Shown here: positions 1 to 9,800 of the stretch, piece after piece
Numbering within the stretch: the first letter of the stretch is position 1
Layout of the letters: the number at the start of each line of letters is the position of its first letter
Source of the DNA: Anaerolineales bacterium
GTDB lineage: Bacteria; Chloroflexota; Anaerolineae; 4572-78; J111
Length of the DNA stretch: 64,000 bases
Assembly: GCA_020634935.1 (NCBI GenBank)
Contig: JACKAT010000003.1
Span: forward strand, 62,001-126,000
Direction of reading: 5' to 3'
Notes under the pieces: model-generated
Database searches by the model: none
What the model was told of the DNA's origin: nothing
What the model saw: only the letters and a program-made list of their open reading frames with translations
Translations under genes and position numbers: made by a program

Positions 1-750
1 TTTTTGCTGCTCGAAACCGGCTTCCAGACGATCGAGCATTTTATCGAATGTAGCCGCCAATCGACCTACTTCATCGTTAGGCAGTTTGAGGTTAAGCCTT
101 TGGCTGAGGTCTTGGGCGCTAATCTGGTTCGCCGCACGGGTGATGCCATCGATGGGTGCGAGGGCGCTGTTAGCCAAAAACCAGCCGCCGGCGCTGGCCC
201 CTAAGATAATCAGCGGGATACTCAAACCCAATAGGATAATCAACCGCCGTTGAATATCTTGAAGTTCGGCGTGACTTTCGGCCACCTGCACCGCACCGGC
301 CTGCTGCTGCCGGATGGCAAAAGGCAGCGTCAAGAACCGAACCGGGGTATTGTCCGCCAGCAGGCCATAGGCAAAATACGGCCGGGTAAGGTCGAGCGGG
401 TTTTGGTCGATGGGTGAGCCGCTAAAATGGCCGGGATCGACCAGAGGCCGCCCGTTGGGAGCCAATACCCGCCAGAAGACGCCCGGCTCCGGCGTGTACT
501 CCAGTTCGGCCTTGAAGGTACCCACATACTCGGCCGCTTCATTATCATGATCTTCGGTATGGTCGCCGTGGTCGCCATCCTTTTCAAATTTAAGTTGGGT
601 AATAATTTGGTTGGCTTCGCGCTGGAGATGGTTATCAAGGGTAGCTAACAAACTGCGGCTGAGACCAAAATACACGATAATGCCAAAGATAACCAAAATG
701 GCCGATAGAATAGCGGTGTACCATAGGGTCAAACGCAGCCGAATGTTCAT
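1..750 (-). CDS. Sensor histidine kinase, N-terminal part (runs off the window)
   Basis: Reading the minus strand from the ATG at 750 gives 250 codons open to the window edge. The protein begins MNIRLRLTLWYTAILSAIL. TM1 lies at about residues 8-30, a periplasmic/extracellular sensor region of about 140 residues follows (His/Asp-rich near DGDHGDHTEDHD), TM2 is at about 172-195, and a HAMP-type linker starts at about 196 (SALAPIDGITRAANQIS). The kinase core is outside the window. The start overlaps the stop of the upstream response-regulator gene by four bases (ATGA), so the two are translationally coupled. It is the partner kinase of that regulator. The His/Asp-rich loop might sense metal or pH, which is only a guess. 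Confidence 0.9.
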   Translation of the reverse strand, partial: MNIRLRLTLWYTAILSAILVIFGIIVYFGLSRSLLATLDNHLQREANQIITQLKFEKDGDHGDHTEDHDNEAAEYVGTFKAELEYTPEPGVFWRVLAPNGRPLVDPGHFSGSPIDQNPLDLTRPYFAYGLLADNTPVRFLTLPFAIRQQQAGAVQVAESHAELQDIQRRLIILLGLSIPLIILGASAGGWFLANSALAPIDGITRAANQISAQDLSQRLNLKLPNDEVGRLAATFDKMLDRLEAGFEQQK

Positions 751-1427
751 TCGGGGTCATCCAACTGATAGCCGACGCCGCGCACGGTGTGGATCAGGGC
801 GGGTTCGCCGCCACTCTCTAATTTTTGGCGGAGATGGCGTACGTACACATCGACCACGTTAGAAGCGCCAAAATAGTCGTAGCCCCAAATACTCTCTCGC
901 ACCAGCGTTCGGCTGAGCGGGCGGCGGGGGTGGCGTAGGAAGAATTCCAACAGCGCATACTCTTTGGGGGTGAGGTCTATGTCGCGGTGGCCGCGTTTGG
1001 CTTTGTGGGTGACGGTGTCGAGCTGCAAGTCAGCAAATTCGAGGACCACATCCGAGGTGGGATTTGAGGCAGTCCGGCGGGTTAGAGCGCGAATACGGGC
1101 CAGCAACTCTTTAAAAGCGAACGGCTTCGTTAGGTAATCGTCCGCGCCGGAGTCCAAGCCTTGGACCCGATCATCAATGTCATCACGGGCTGTTAGCATC
1201 AAAATAGGGCTATCGACCCGGCGCTGGCGCAGAATTTGGCAAACCTCAAACCCGGTCAGGCCGGGCAGCATCACGTCGAGCAGGATCAGATCATACTGAG
1301 CGCCAGCCACCCACTCCAACGCGGCCATACCATCAGAAGCGATATCGACGGCGTAGCTTTCTTCTTCCAGACCCTTCTTTAAGAAACCGGCAATACGGTC
1401 TTCATCTTCAACCACCAGAATACGCAT
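747..1427 (-). CDS. OmpR/PhoB-family response regulator
   Basis: Receiver domain (residues 1-120, MRILVVEDED, phospho-acceptor Asp51 in LILLDVMLPG, Lys in YLTKPFAF) followed by a winged-helix DNA-binding domain (ending YVRHLRQKLE..IHTVRGVGYQL). Its length of about 226 residues is normal for the family. The frame is open to a TTG at 1439, but MRILVVEDE is the usual N-terminus, so I place the start at the ATG at 1427. It is transcribed with, and overlaps, the downstream sensor kinase, and it should control genes in response to that kinase. Several transcription factors of this type regulate their own operon; the AT-rich upstream region would be the place to look. Confidence 0.95.
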   Translation of the reverse strand: MRILVVEDEDRIAGFLKKGLEEESYAVDIASDGMAALEWVAGAQYDLILLDVMLPGLTGFEVCQILRQRRVDSPILMLTARDDIDDRVQGLDSGADDYLTKPFAFKELLARIRALTRRTASNPTSDVVLEFADLQLDTVTHKAKRGHRDIDLTPKEYALLEFFLRHPRRPLSRTLVRESIWGYDYFGASNVVDVYVRHLRQKLESGGEPALIHTVRGVGYQLDDPE

Positions 1428-1439
1428 GGGCTGTCTCAA

Positions 1440-1816
1440 CCTTGTCTTGTGATAATTTATTTATGATTTTTAGCATAGCGGGCTACGCTTAAGAATTAAT
1501 GAATGTTTAATGAATATATTTTCATAAATAAACGCCGATTTGCTCGAAAAACCTTAAAAATCGACCTTGCTTTATTGACGTGATAAACCAATTATCATAC
1601 AATGGGTTAGCTCCAAAATTGACCTAATTTTTTCCTAAAAAACCCAAATTCTCGCTTATTAGCATTGACTTAAAAGTGCTATAAGCTCGTCGTAATAGCA
1701 TCTATTTGGAAATCCAAAAATTAATCACATCGTTGTTTAATCATCATCTTAATTTGCCTTACAATAAAGTATAATTAAGATATGGACCAAAATATCCTTG
1801 CTGCGTGGAGGAGTGT
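1440..1816. other. AT-rich divergent intergenic region
   Basis: 377 bp between two divergent genes and markedly AT-richer than the flanks. No ORF is worth calling. It must hold the promoters of the two-component operon (minus) and the acidic protein gene (plus). Candidate plus-strand promoters are given separately; a second candidate -10 (TATAAT, 1770-1775) lies about 40 bp before the acidic-protein start but has a poor -35. Confidence 0.6.
1575..1603 (+). promoter_or_regulatory. Candidate sigma-70 promoter
   Basis: TTGACG (1575-1580) and TACAAT (1598-1603) are separated by exactly 17 bp, close to the housekeeping consensus. Transcription would start near 1610 and give a leader of about 200 nt before the acidic-protein gene. 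Pattern match only. Confidence 0.4.
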
Positions 1817-2098
1817 ATGAGCCGGAAAATTGTATTTGAAGATGGTAGCGCCATTGAAGTTGGCGTAGAAATTGTTACCCCTGGCGAGATGGCCACAGAT
1901 GCCTACCGTCGATTGATGGATTTCATCGAAGCGGAGTTAGTCGAAGCGGATCAATCGGATGAAGAGGATTTGAGCGACCTCGACGAGGAAGATTTCGAAG
2001 ATCTGGATGAAGAAGAATTGGACTTCGAAGATGATGATTTAGAAGATGAAGACCTCTGGGAAGATGAGGACGAAGATTTTGATGATGATTGGCGTTAA
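1817..2098 (+). CDS. Small protein with a highly acidic C-terminal tail
   Basis: 93 residues. The frame is open from a GTG at 1805, but the strong ribosome-binding site GGAGGAG (1807-1813) sits just before the ATG at 1817, which settles the start. The N-terminal ~45 residues (MSRKIVFEDGSAIEVGVEIV) look folded. The remaining half is almost all Asp/Glu with scattered Leu, Phe and Trp (DEEDFEDLDEEELDFEDDD), like a nucleic-acid mimic or a histone/RNA-polymerase-binding acidic tail. No family recognised. It stands alone between its own promoter region and a terminator, so it is a monocistronic gene. Confidence 0.75.
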   Translation: MSRKIVFEDGSAIEVGVEIVTPGEMATDAYRRLMDFIEAELVEADQSDEEDLSDLDEEDFEDLDEEELDFEDDDLEDEDLWEDEDEDFDDDWR

Positions 2099-2468
2099 CC
2101 TCGCCTAACTGTAACGTTAAAAGGCTGTTTTAGAGGACATCGAATGCCCATTACTAACCATTGGTGCGCTCTGGATAAGATCAAGTTGTGATAAGCAGTG
2201 TGCGACTCTGAGGATGTATTTAGGGTCAAACTTGTAAAATGTTACGCTTAAAATAGCTCTCAAGCGTTGCCCCGTTCAAAAGATAAAATTACGAGAAGGC
2301 TGGATAAAACCAGCCTTTTTAATTTTAAAAATAGGTCGAGTAGTTTGTGTAAATTTAACGAGTTGCATAAAATTTTAACATCCGCTTTAAGTTGCCTCAT
2401 TTGACCGCCTCGGAAAGTCCAACGGCAGCGAACAGCAAACAACAAATAAAATTTAATAGGAGCACTAC
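2099..2468. other. Intergenic region upstream of the desaturase
   Basis: 370 bp with no convincing gene. It holds the terminator at 2296-2320 and an AT-rich stretch (2321-2400) likely to contain the desaturase promoter; no clean -35/-10 pair could be picked. Confidence 0.5.
2296..2320 (+). terminator. Rho-independent terminator
   Basis: AAGGCTGG (2296-2303), six-base loop, CCAGCCTT (2310-2317) with a T run to 2320. Placed to end the acidic-protein transcript. Confidence 0.8.
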
Positions 2469-3506
2469 GTGAAACTCTCACACAACACCACCCCCGGTAA
2501 TTCGGATTGGCGTTCGATTGTTAGCAAGTATCAAAAACCCAGCACGAAGCGCAGTTGGTGGCAGGTTGCCACGACGCTGCCTCCATACTTATTGTTGTGG
2601 TATTTAATGTATTATAGCCTTAGCGTGGGATATGGGTTAACCTTGCTGCTAGCGATCCCGGCGGCGTTGTTTGTTGTTCGTATTTTTACATTGCAGCATG
2701 ACTGCGGCCACGGTTCGTTTTTTAAATCGAAAAAGATTAATGATCGTTTGGGAATGGTTTTTAGTCTATTCACATTTGTACCGTACCACTATTGGCGGCG
2801 GACGCACGCTATCCATCATTCGGCCACGGGCGATCTGGAACATCGCGGCATTGGTGATTTCTATACGATGACCGTCAATGAGTATTTATCAAAGTCTAAA
2901 TGGGGCCGTCTTAAGTACCGCCTATACCGCAATCCGGTCTTCATGTTTATAGTAGCGCCGACACTCGTCTTTATTATTGGCTATCGCTTCGACTTTCTCA
3001 AGCGAAAGAATTGGGAGAAAGAGCGTCGAGGGTTGTTCTGGACCAATATCGCCTTGTTGGCTTTAGCGACCGTCATGTCGATTGCGATTGGCTTTAAGGC
3101 GTACCTGCTGATCCAACTACCCATCACCTTTATCGCCACCAGCATCGGCTCCTGGTTTTTCTTCGTCCAGCACAACTTTGAAGATGCTTATTGGGATCAG
3201 AAACCGAATTGGGATTATACCATTGCAGCCTTACATGGCAGTTCGTATTACAAATTGCCTAAAGTGCTACAATGGTTTACCAGCAGCATTGGCTTTCATC
3301 ATATTCATCATCTCAGCCCCAGGATTCCCAACTACCTGTTAGAGGACTGTCACAACGATAATCAGATGTTTCAGACCTCCCCTACGCTAACCATTTTGTC
3401 CAGCTTCAAAACCATGAATTTGAGCCTATGGGACGAAGATCGCCAAAAACTTATTAACTTTGAACAATTTAAAGCCATTGAGCAGTCGGGATTTAACCCC
3501 GGCTAG
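2469..3506 (+). CDS. Membrane fatty-acid desaturase
   Basis: 345 residues, FA_desaturase family. The three His boxes that bind the di-iron centre are visible: HDCGH (LQHDCGHGSFF), HAIHH (RRTHAIHHSATG) and HHIHH (IGFHHIHHLSPR), with a further VQHNFE. Hydrophobic segments (PYLLLWYLMYYSLSV, LTLLLAIPAALFVV, VFMFIVAPTLVFIIG, ALLALATVMSIAIG) surround them, as in delta-12/omega-type acyl-lipid desaturases. Its reaction is O2-dependent insertion of a cis double bond into a membrane-bound acyl chain. It starts with GTG, with AGGAG at 2458-2462 six bases upstream. It converges on an acyl-CoA ligase across a shared terminator, so both may belong to lipid remodelling. Exact regiospecificity cannot be read. 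Confidence 0.93.
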   Translation: MKLSHNTTPGNSDWRSIVSKYQKPSTKRSWWQVATTLPPYLLLWYLMYYSLSVGYGLTLLLAIPAALFVVRIFTLQHDCGHGSFFKSKKINDRLGMVFSLFTFVPYHYWRRTHAIHHSATGDLEHRGIGDFYTMTVNEYLSKSKWGRLKYRLYRNPVFMFIVAPTLVFIIGYRFDFLKRKNWEKERRGLFWTNIALLALATVMSIAIGFKAYLLIQLPITFIATSIGSWFFFVQHNFEDAYWDQKPNWDYTIAALHGSSYYKLPKVLQWFTSSIGFHHIHHLSPRIPNYLLEDCHNDNQMFQTSPTLTILSSFKTMNLSLWDEDRQKLINFEQFKAIEQSGFNPG

Positions 3507-3551
3507 GGCTGAAGAGCCGCAAAAGTTAGTGAGCGAGGCGAGAAAAAACAG

Positions 3552-3605
3552 CCAAATAAAAACCTCCCGCAGACGGTCATTATAACGCAGGAGGTTTTTA
3601 TTTGG
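3552..3605. terminator. Bidirectional terminator
   Basis: A perfect 16-bp inverted repeat (3552-3567 with 3590-3605) around a 22-nt loop. The arms contain AATAAAAACCTCC, so each strand ends in a T-rich tail. It separates the desaturase from the convergent acyl-CoA ligase. Confidence 0.85.
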
Positions 3606-3741
3606 TTAGAATCAACACTTTACTGGGGTCAAGTAACTGTAAAAAAACGACCACGCTGTGTTTACCGGAGGATCTGCTACTTACCCCTATGAAGCTGGCC
3701 CGACCGAAATCGTCGAAGTTGTCTATCCTATCGCCAGCTAG
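3606..3741 (+). pseudogene. Possible C-terminal gene remnant
   Basis: Between the terminator and the ligase stop, the plus strand encodes a protein-like tail, HAVFTGGSATYPYEAGPTE followed by IVEVVYPIAS and TAG at 3739-3741. A preceding protein-like stretch (STLYWGQVTVKK) lies in another frame, joined at a run of seven A. There is no start codon or ribosome-binding site. It reads like the decayed end of an unidentified gene, and it could also be chance. Family not recognised. Confidence 0.2.
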
Positions 3742-5300
3742 CCTTTCTGTCTCCCCGCCCGCAACTCCTTCTTTAAAATTTTGCCGGTCGCCGTCATCGG
3801 CAACGAGTCGGTGATCTCGACCAGACGCGGATATTTATGACCACCCATATTGGCCTGGCTCCAGGCGATGATCGCCTCCGGGGCAGCGGTAGCGCCATTG
3901 TTAAGAATGACATAAGCTTTAATCTCCTCGCCAACTTCTTCATGCGGCACGCCGATAACCGCCGCCAGCGAGATAGCCGGATGGGTAATCAAAACGTCTT
4001 CAATCTCGCGGGGGTAAACGCTAAAACCGCTGCGAATAATCATATCTTTGAGGCGATCAACAATATAGAAATAGCCGTCCTCGTCCATCACGCCGACATC
4101 GCCAGTGTGAAACCAATCATTACGGACAGCCTCACTAGTATCGTGGGAGCGATTGTAGTAGCCTTTCATAACATTGTGTCCCCGAATGACAATTTCTCCG
4201 CGCTCACCGGCCAAGAGAGGCCGGTCGCTGCCATCGACGACCCGCATCTCGACGCCCCAAATCGGCGTGCCAATCGAGCCAGGTTTTCGCTCTCGATCCA
4301 GGTGGTTGAATGAAGCCACCGGCGATGTTTCCGATAAGCCATAACCCTCTAAAATTGGCACATTGAATTTCTCCTCGAAACCCCGCAAAATTTCAACCGG
4401 CAAGGATGATCCGCCGGAGACGCAAATACGCAAATTCCGGGCAATCTTATCCAAATCATAGGTGTTAGCTTCGGGGTGATTGAGCAGCGCCCAGTACATC
4501 GTTGGCACGCCGCAGAAGACTGACACATGTTCATTCTGCATCGCGGTTAGCACGGCGTCGGGGTCGAAACGGGGGAGGAGCACGTTAGTTATCCCGGCGT
4601 AGATACCGGCATTCATCAAAACCGTCTGGCCGAAGGAGTGAAACAGCGGCAGGACGATCAGAGCGGTATCGGCGGCTGAAAGTTCGAGCATCTGGCTGCT
4701 GACCAGGGCGTTAAAGAACATATTGGCGTGGCTCAATGTGGCCCCTTTGGGTTGGCCGGTTGTACCAGAGGTGTACAGAATAACCGCACTATCATCGGTT
4801 TGAGTCTGGATGGTATCAAAACTGGCCGAGCGGTTGTGCATCAGCAAGCTCAGCGTAGTCGTTTGCTCGATGGGGGAAGGGGCGGCCGGATCGGCGGTAA
4901 TCATAAAAAAGTGGCGGCACGAGGGGGCTTCATTAAAACCGGCGTAACCTTCTTGCCCCATCGGCAGTTGGGGTGTTCCTTGAAAACAGAAGTAAACTTT
5001 GGCTTGGGAATCGATTAAGTGATAGGCTATTTCACGGCGTTTGAACAAGACGTTAAGCGGCACCACCGTAGCCCCCGTTTTGAGAATGCCGTAGTATACA
5101 ATGGGAAAGTAGGGCAGATTAGGACAACTGAGCGCCACTTTATCGCCGGGGCCGATACCCAATTCCCTAAGACCGTTGGCCACCTGATTGGCTGCCCCGT
5201 TGATCTGGGCATAATTGAGCCGCGTTTCCCCAAACACAACGGCAAGTTTCCCCGGCCGCCGCCGGGCGCTTTCCTCCAATGAAATGGCTAAATTCAGCAT
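3738..5300 (-). CDS. Long-chain acyl-CoA ligase (AMP-binding)
   Basis: 520 residues, ANL superfamily. The ATP/AMP signature is YTSGTTGQPKG, followed by GYGLSETSP (A5), WFHTGDVGVMDEDGYFYI (A7) and DRLKDMIIRSGFSVYPREIE (A8), and it ends with the catalytic Lys motif MTATGKILKKEL (A10). It activates fatty acids to acyl-CoA through an acyl-adenylate. Length is normal for FadD-type ligases. AGGAGG sits four bases before the ATG at 5300. It is monocistronic and converges on the desaturase. Chain-length preference cannot be read. Confidence 0.93.
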   Translation of the reverse strand: MLNLAISLEESARRRPGKLAVVFGETRLNYAQINGAANQVANGLRELGIGPGDKVALSCPNLPYFPIVYYGILKTGATVVPLNVLFKRREIAYHLIDSQAKVYFCFQGTPQLPMGQEGYAGFNEAPSCRHFFMITADPAAPSPIEQTTTLSLLMHNRSASFDTIQTQTDDSAVILYTSGTTGQPKGATLSHANMFFNALVSSQMLELSAADTALIVLPLFHSFGQTVLMNAGIYAGITNVLLPRFDPDAVLTAMQNEHVSVFCGVPTMYWALLNHPEANTYDLDKIARNLRICVSGGSSLPVEILRGFEEKFNVPILEGYGLSETSPVASFNHLDRERKPGSIGTPIWGVEMRVVDGSDRPLLAGERGEIVIRGHNVMKGYYNRSHDTSEAVRNDWFHTGDVGVMDEDGYFYIVDRLKDMIIRSGFSVYPREIEDVLITHPAISLAAVIGVPHEEVGEEIKAYVILNNGATAAPEAIIAWSQANMGGHKYPRLVEITDSLPMTATGKILKKELRAGRQKG

Positions 5301-5512
5301 AAGACCTCCTTGTCTAAGATTCTATTGAGGCGATTATGACCCGCCTTAGTGAGTTTGGCAACTTTTCCTAACGCTAAATTAAAAAATCCGTCTCTTTTCA
5401 TGGTAAAATGAGAATAGTAGATGCTAAACTGTTCTCCAATGGCCAACCTAGCCGATAGGCGCCGGTGTCAGCCAACAGCGTGTAAATAATTATCGAGCTT
5501 AAGGATAGAGTT

Positions 5513-6844
5513 ATGATTCAACATTCAGGCGAACCCAACAGCGAAGATGATCAACTTAGTTTTGTCGATCCTGTTCCTAGCGACCCGATCGATAAAAGTG
5601 ATTATTGGAAGGTTATGCTGGTCGATGACAAAGCCGAAGCGCACCAGGTGGCCCGGCTGGCCCTGCAAAAATTCAAGTTTGAAGACAAACCGCTGCAATT
5701 CATTTCGGCCTATTCCGCTGACGAGGCTCAGCGGTTGATTGAAGCCCATCCCGATACAGCCTTGATCCTGTTGGATATTGTGATGGAGGAAAATGACTCC
5801 GGGTTAAAGGTGGCCAGTTACATCCGTAACATTCTCAAAAATCGACTGGTGCGGATTGTGCTTCGCACCGGCCAGCCGGGACAAGCGCCGGAAGAAGCCG
5901 TCATTATGGATTACGACATCAATGATTACAAAACCAAAACAGAGCTGACCCGCGCGAAACTGCTGACCACGGTCATGGGCGCACTACGTTCTTACCGCGA
6001 TATTCAAACGGTGGAGATCAATCGCCAGGAATTGGCCGCGCTCTATGCCGATTTGGAAAAAAGTCACAGTGACCTGGCCCAGGCCAAAGAGGCAGCCGAA
6101 ACGGCCAGTCAAGCCAAAACCACCTTTCTGGCCAACATGAGTCACGAACTACGCACGCCGCTGAGCGCGATTCTAGGCTACGCCCAACTGCTTCATGAAG
6201 ACGCCACTGAATTAGGTTATGAGGAGTTTGAGGCGGATTTACTTAAAATTCAAAGCGCCGGGGAACATTTACTGCTGCTGGTCAACGAGATTCTGGATAT
6301 CGCTAAACTTCAAGCCGATAAACTGATCCTGCAAATCGAACAGTTTACTGTACAGGCTTTAATCGAAGAGGTCGTGAGTCAAGTTCAAACTACGCTCGAC
6401 GCCCACAATAATCGTCTTGAGGTTGATCTGGCTGAAAATTTAGGTACCATGAAAACTGATCAAGGTCGAGTCAGGCAAATTTTGCGTAATGTATTAGACA
6501 ACGCGGCTAAGTTCACCGAGAACGGAACCATCCGGCTCACGGTTCAACGAGAGGCTGTTCTTTCATCTAATTCGAGCCCAGACAGGCTAATCTTCCAGGT
6601 CAGCGACACCGGCATTGGCATGTCGCCGGAGCAGATGGAGCATATATTCGAGCCGTTTACTCAGGTTGATATGTCTACCCGGCGTAAATATGGCGGCATT
6701 GGTCTGGGGTTGGCTATCACTCACGATTTGTGCCAACTGATGGATGGCGAAATCACCGTAACCAGTCACTTGGGACAGGGATCGGTCTTTACGGTGTGGC
6801 TGCCGGCTGAAATCACCAAACGTTCCTCAAGCAGCCAGGATTAA
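5513..6844 (+). CDS. Hybrid receiver-histidine kinase (REC-HisKA-HATPase)
   Basis: 443 residues, soluble. N-terminal receiver (about 36-170; KVMLVDDKAEAH, Asp88 in LLDIVMEE, then LRTGQPGQAPEE and DYDINDYKTKTEL in the usual Lys region), a coiled coil (about 170-200), the HisKA dimerisation helix with His211 in NMSHELRTPLS, and a HATPase domain (N box NAAKF, G1 DTGIGMS, G2 GGIGLGL). The receiver precedes the kinase, so the kinase is probably switched by phosphotransfer from another kinase. It is the first gene of a four-gene signalling operon; the next gene starts two bases after its stop. It is a paralogue of the fourth gene (12809-14182). Confidence 0.93.
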   Translation: MIQHSGEPNSEDDQLSFVDPVPSDPIDKSDYWKVMLVDDKAEAHQVARLALQKFKFEDKPLQFISAYSADEAQRLIEAHPDTALILLDIVMEENDSGLKVASYIRNILKNRLVRIVLRTGQPGQAPEEAVIMDYDINDYKTKTELTRAKLLTTVMGALRSYRDIQTVEINRQELAALYADLEKSHSDLAQAKEAAETASQAKTTFLANMSHELRTPLSAILGYAQLLHEDATELGYEEFEADLLKIQSAGEHLLLLVNEILDIAKLQADKLILQIEQFTVQALIEEVVSQVQTTLDAHNNRLEVDLAENLGTMKTDQGRVRQILRNVLDNAAKFTENGTIRLTVQREAVLSSNSSPDRLIFQVSDTGIGMSPEQMEHIFEPFTQVDMSTRRKYGGIGLGLAITHDLCQLMDGEITVTSHLGQGSVFTVWLPAEITKRSSSSQD

Positions 6845-6846
6845 TT

Positions 6847-9800
6847 ATGTTGGAAGAATCATTTAGGCGATGGCTGGCAAAACTTTTAGGTCAGCTCTCG
6901 ATCCGGACCTATCTCATCATTTTATTTGTGGTTCCGGTTACAATCACTGTCGCCCTGGTTAGCTACTTATCTTTCACTGGCGGCCAACGGGCCGTTAATG
7001 ACCTGGCTCATCAACTGCAAGGTGCAACTGCCGCTCGCATCGACCAGCAGTTGCGCAGCTACTTAGAAATTCCGCTGCTCATCAATGAACTCAACGCCGA
7101 TAACATTCGTACCGGCCTAATCGATCCGACTGATGCAGCTCAGCTCGAAACCTATTTTTGGCAACAGATTCAGCGGTTTGATAAGGTCAGTTACATTTAT
7201 CTGGGCAATAATCAGGGGGGATTTGTAGGCGCTGGGCGGGTGAGAGAGGGCGGCAGCCAATTTACCATCGAAGTAACCGATGACTTCAAGCCCGGCGCTT
7301 ACGAAATTTACGCCACTAATGACCAGGGCCGCCGCACAAAACTGCTAAGCGCCACGCCCGACTATGACGCCCGGATTCGGCCCTGGTATGTAGCCGCAGA
7401 ACAGGCGGGCCGACCCACTTGGAGTGATGTATTTTTAGAATTTACGAATCACACGGCGTCGGTCACAGCCAGCTATCCCCTCTACGACAACAGCGGAACG
7501 CTGCAAGGGGTGCTGGGGACGGAAATCGCCTTGGAGCAGACCAATATCTTTCTGCGCAGTTTAGACATCGGTCAAACCGGGCAGGCGTTCATTATCGAAC
7601 AAAACGGGCGCATCGTGGCCTCATCAACCGCCGAAGGATTAGCGCTATCTGATAGATTTAGCCGTCAGCCCCCCAGCGCCTTTGACAGCCAAGACGCTGT
7701 GGTGCAGGCCAGTGTCGATTATTTAATCGGGCAGTTTGGCAACCTGGCTGAGATCGATCAGTCGCAGCAGCTTCTGTTCGAATATGATGGCAGCGATTAC
7801 TTTCTACAAATTACGCCTTTTTCCGATCAGTTAGGGCTTGATTGGTTAATTGCGGTGGTGGTGCCTAGCTCAGATTTCATGGGACAAATCAACCGCAATT
7901 TTTATACAACGCTGGCTTTATCATTGTTAGGCTTGGTTGCCGCTATCAGTATGGGTATCTTGCTCTCGCTGTGGATTACGCGCCCCATATTAAAGTTAAA
8001 TGAAGCCACCCGGCAGCTTGCCACCGAAACCTGGCAGGCCGACACCGGTAACTCGATTACATTGGCGGCTGAACGCCACGATGAAGTGGGACAACTGGCT
8101 CAGTCGTTTGGGTTGATGGCCGCCCAACTTCAAACCACAGTCGCCGAACTGCGCCGCCACCGGGATCACCTGGAGGAGTTAGTTGCCGAACGCACGGCTA
8201 AATTTGAGCAGCTTAATGAAACCCTTAAGGAAGATATTGATCGCCGGCAGCATATCGAACAAGCGCTTAAAGAGAGCGAACGCCGCCTGGTTGAGACGCA
8301 GAAACTGGCTCAGTTAGGCAGTTGGGAATTTGATGTGGCTTCGGATAAATTTACCTGGTCGGAAGAGATGTTTCGGATTACCGGGCTTGATCCGCAGGCT
8401 GGAGCGCCATCGTTTGACGATTACTTAAAAGTAGTGCATCCCGATGATGCGGTTTTACTGGTTAGGAGCTTTGCCCAGGCTCAACAAAAAGGGACCACCT
8501 ATAACATCGAACTGCGCCATCTTCACCCGAATGGTCACATCAATTACGTTATGTCCCGAGGGCAGCCATATACCCAAAATGGAGAGGTCGTCAAACTGGT
8601 CGGCTTTGTGCTTGATATTACCGAACGCAAACGGGCCGAACAGGTCATTCAAACCGCGCATGATGAGCTGGCTCAGCGGGTGGGTGAATTGGCGCTGCTT
8701 AACAATGTGACCCAAACTGTGGCCACCGTAACCGATTTGCCGGCGGCATTAGAGATTGTCGCTCAGGAGATGGTAATGGCTTTTAATGCGAGAAATTGCG
8801 GCATCACCTTACTAAATGGCGACTATACCCACCTGGAAGTGGTGGCCGATTATTCTAAAAATCGGACCGAGGCCAGCGCCAAGGGTATTATCATTCCGAT
8901 AGAAGGCAATCTAGCCTCTCAAAAAGTACTCAAAAATAAGCAGTCGATTGTGGTCCCTAAGGCCCAAACCAACCCACTTCTGGCGTCTATTCACAATATT
9001 ATGACCGCCCGGCAAACTGAATGCCTCATGATTGTGCCGCTGCTGGCCCGCGGCGAGGTTATCGGTACGATTGGGCTGGATACCACCGATTTTAACCGGG
9101 TTTTTACACCGGCTGAAATGCGTCTGGCTGAAACTATCGCCGGACAGGTAGCCGGGGCGATCGAGGTGGCCCGGCTGTTTGAGCAGGAACATCACCAGCG
9201 CCAAATGGCCGAAAGTTTACGGCAGGTGGCCGGCGCTTTAAGCAGCAGCTTGAATTTGCAAACTGTTCTCGATAAAATTATGGAAGAACTCCGCAATGTC
9301 ATTGATTACGACAGCGCCGGTTTGTCGCTGCAAGATGGGCCGGATTTGGTCCTGTTTGCCAGCGCCAATCTGCCGGCGCGTTGGATGGGCAACCGTATTC
9401 CTATAAATGGTCATGATCCGGCGGCACAGGTCTTTAAACAGCAAGCGCCAATGATTATTCCCGATTTGCACGAACCGCCGTATGACAAAATTTGGGCCGG
9501 CGACAAAAAGGTCCGGGGCTGGATGGGTGTATCGCTGATGGTTGGGTCCACGGCCATCGGTATGCTGGGTGTTGACAGTTACCAAGTCGCGGCCTATACC
9601 GATGAAGACGCCAAAATTTTGCAAATCTTTGCCAATCAGGCCGCCGGGGCCATTCAAAACGCCCGTCTGCATCAAGACATTCGACGTGAGAAACAGACCT
9701 TTGAAGCGCTGCTATTCAATAGTCCGGTGGCAACCGTTATGGTCCTGCCCAACACTTTTGAGATTACCTCCTGGAATCCGGCTGCGGAAAAATTATTTGG

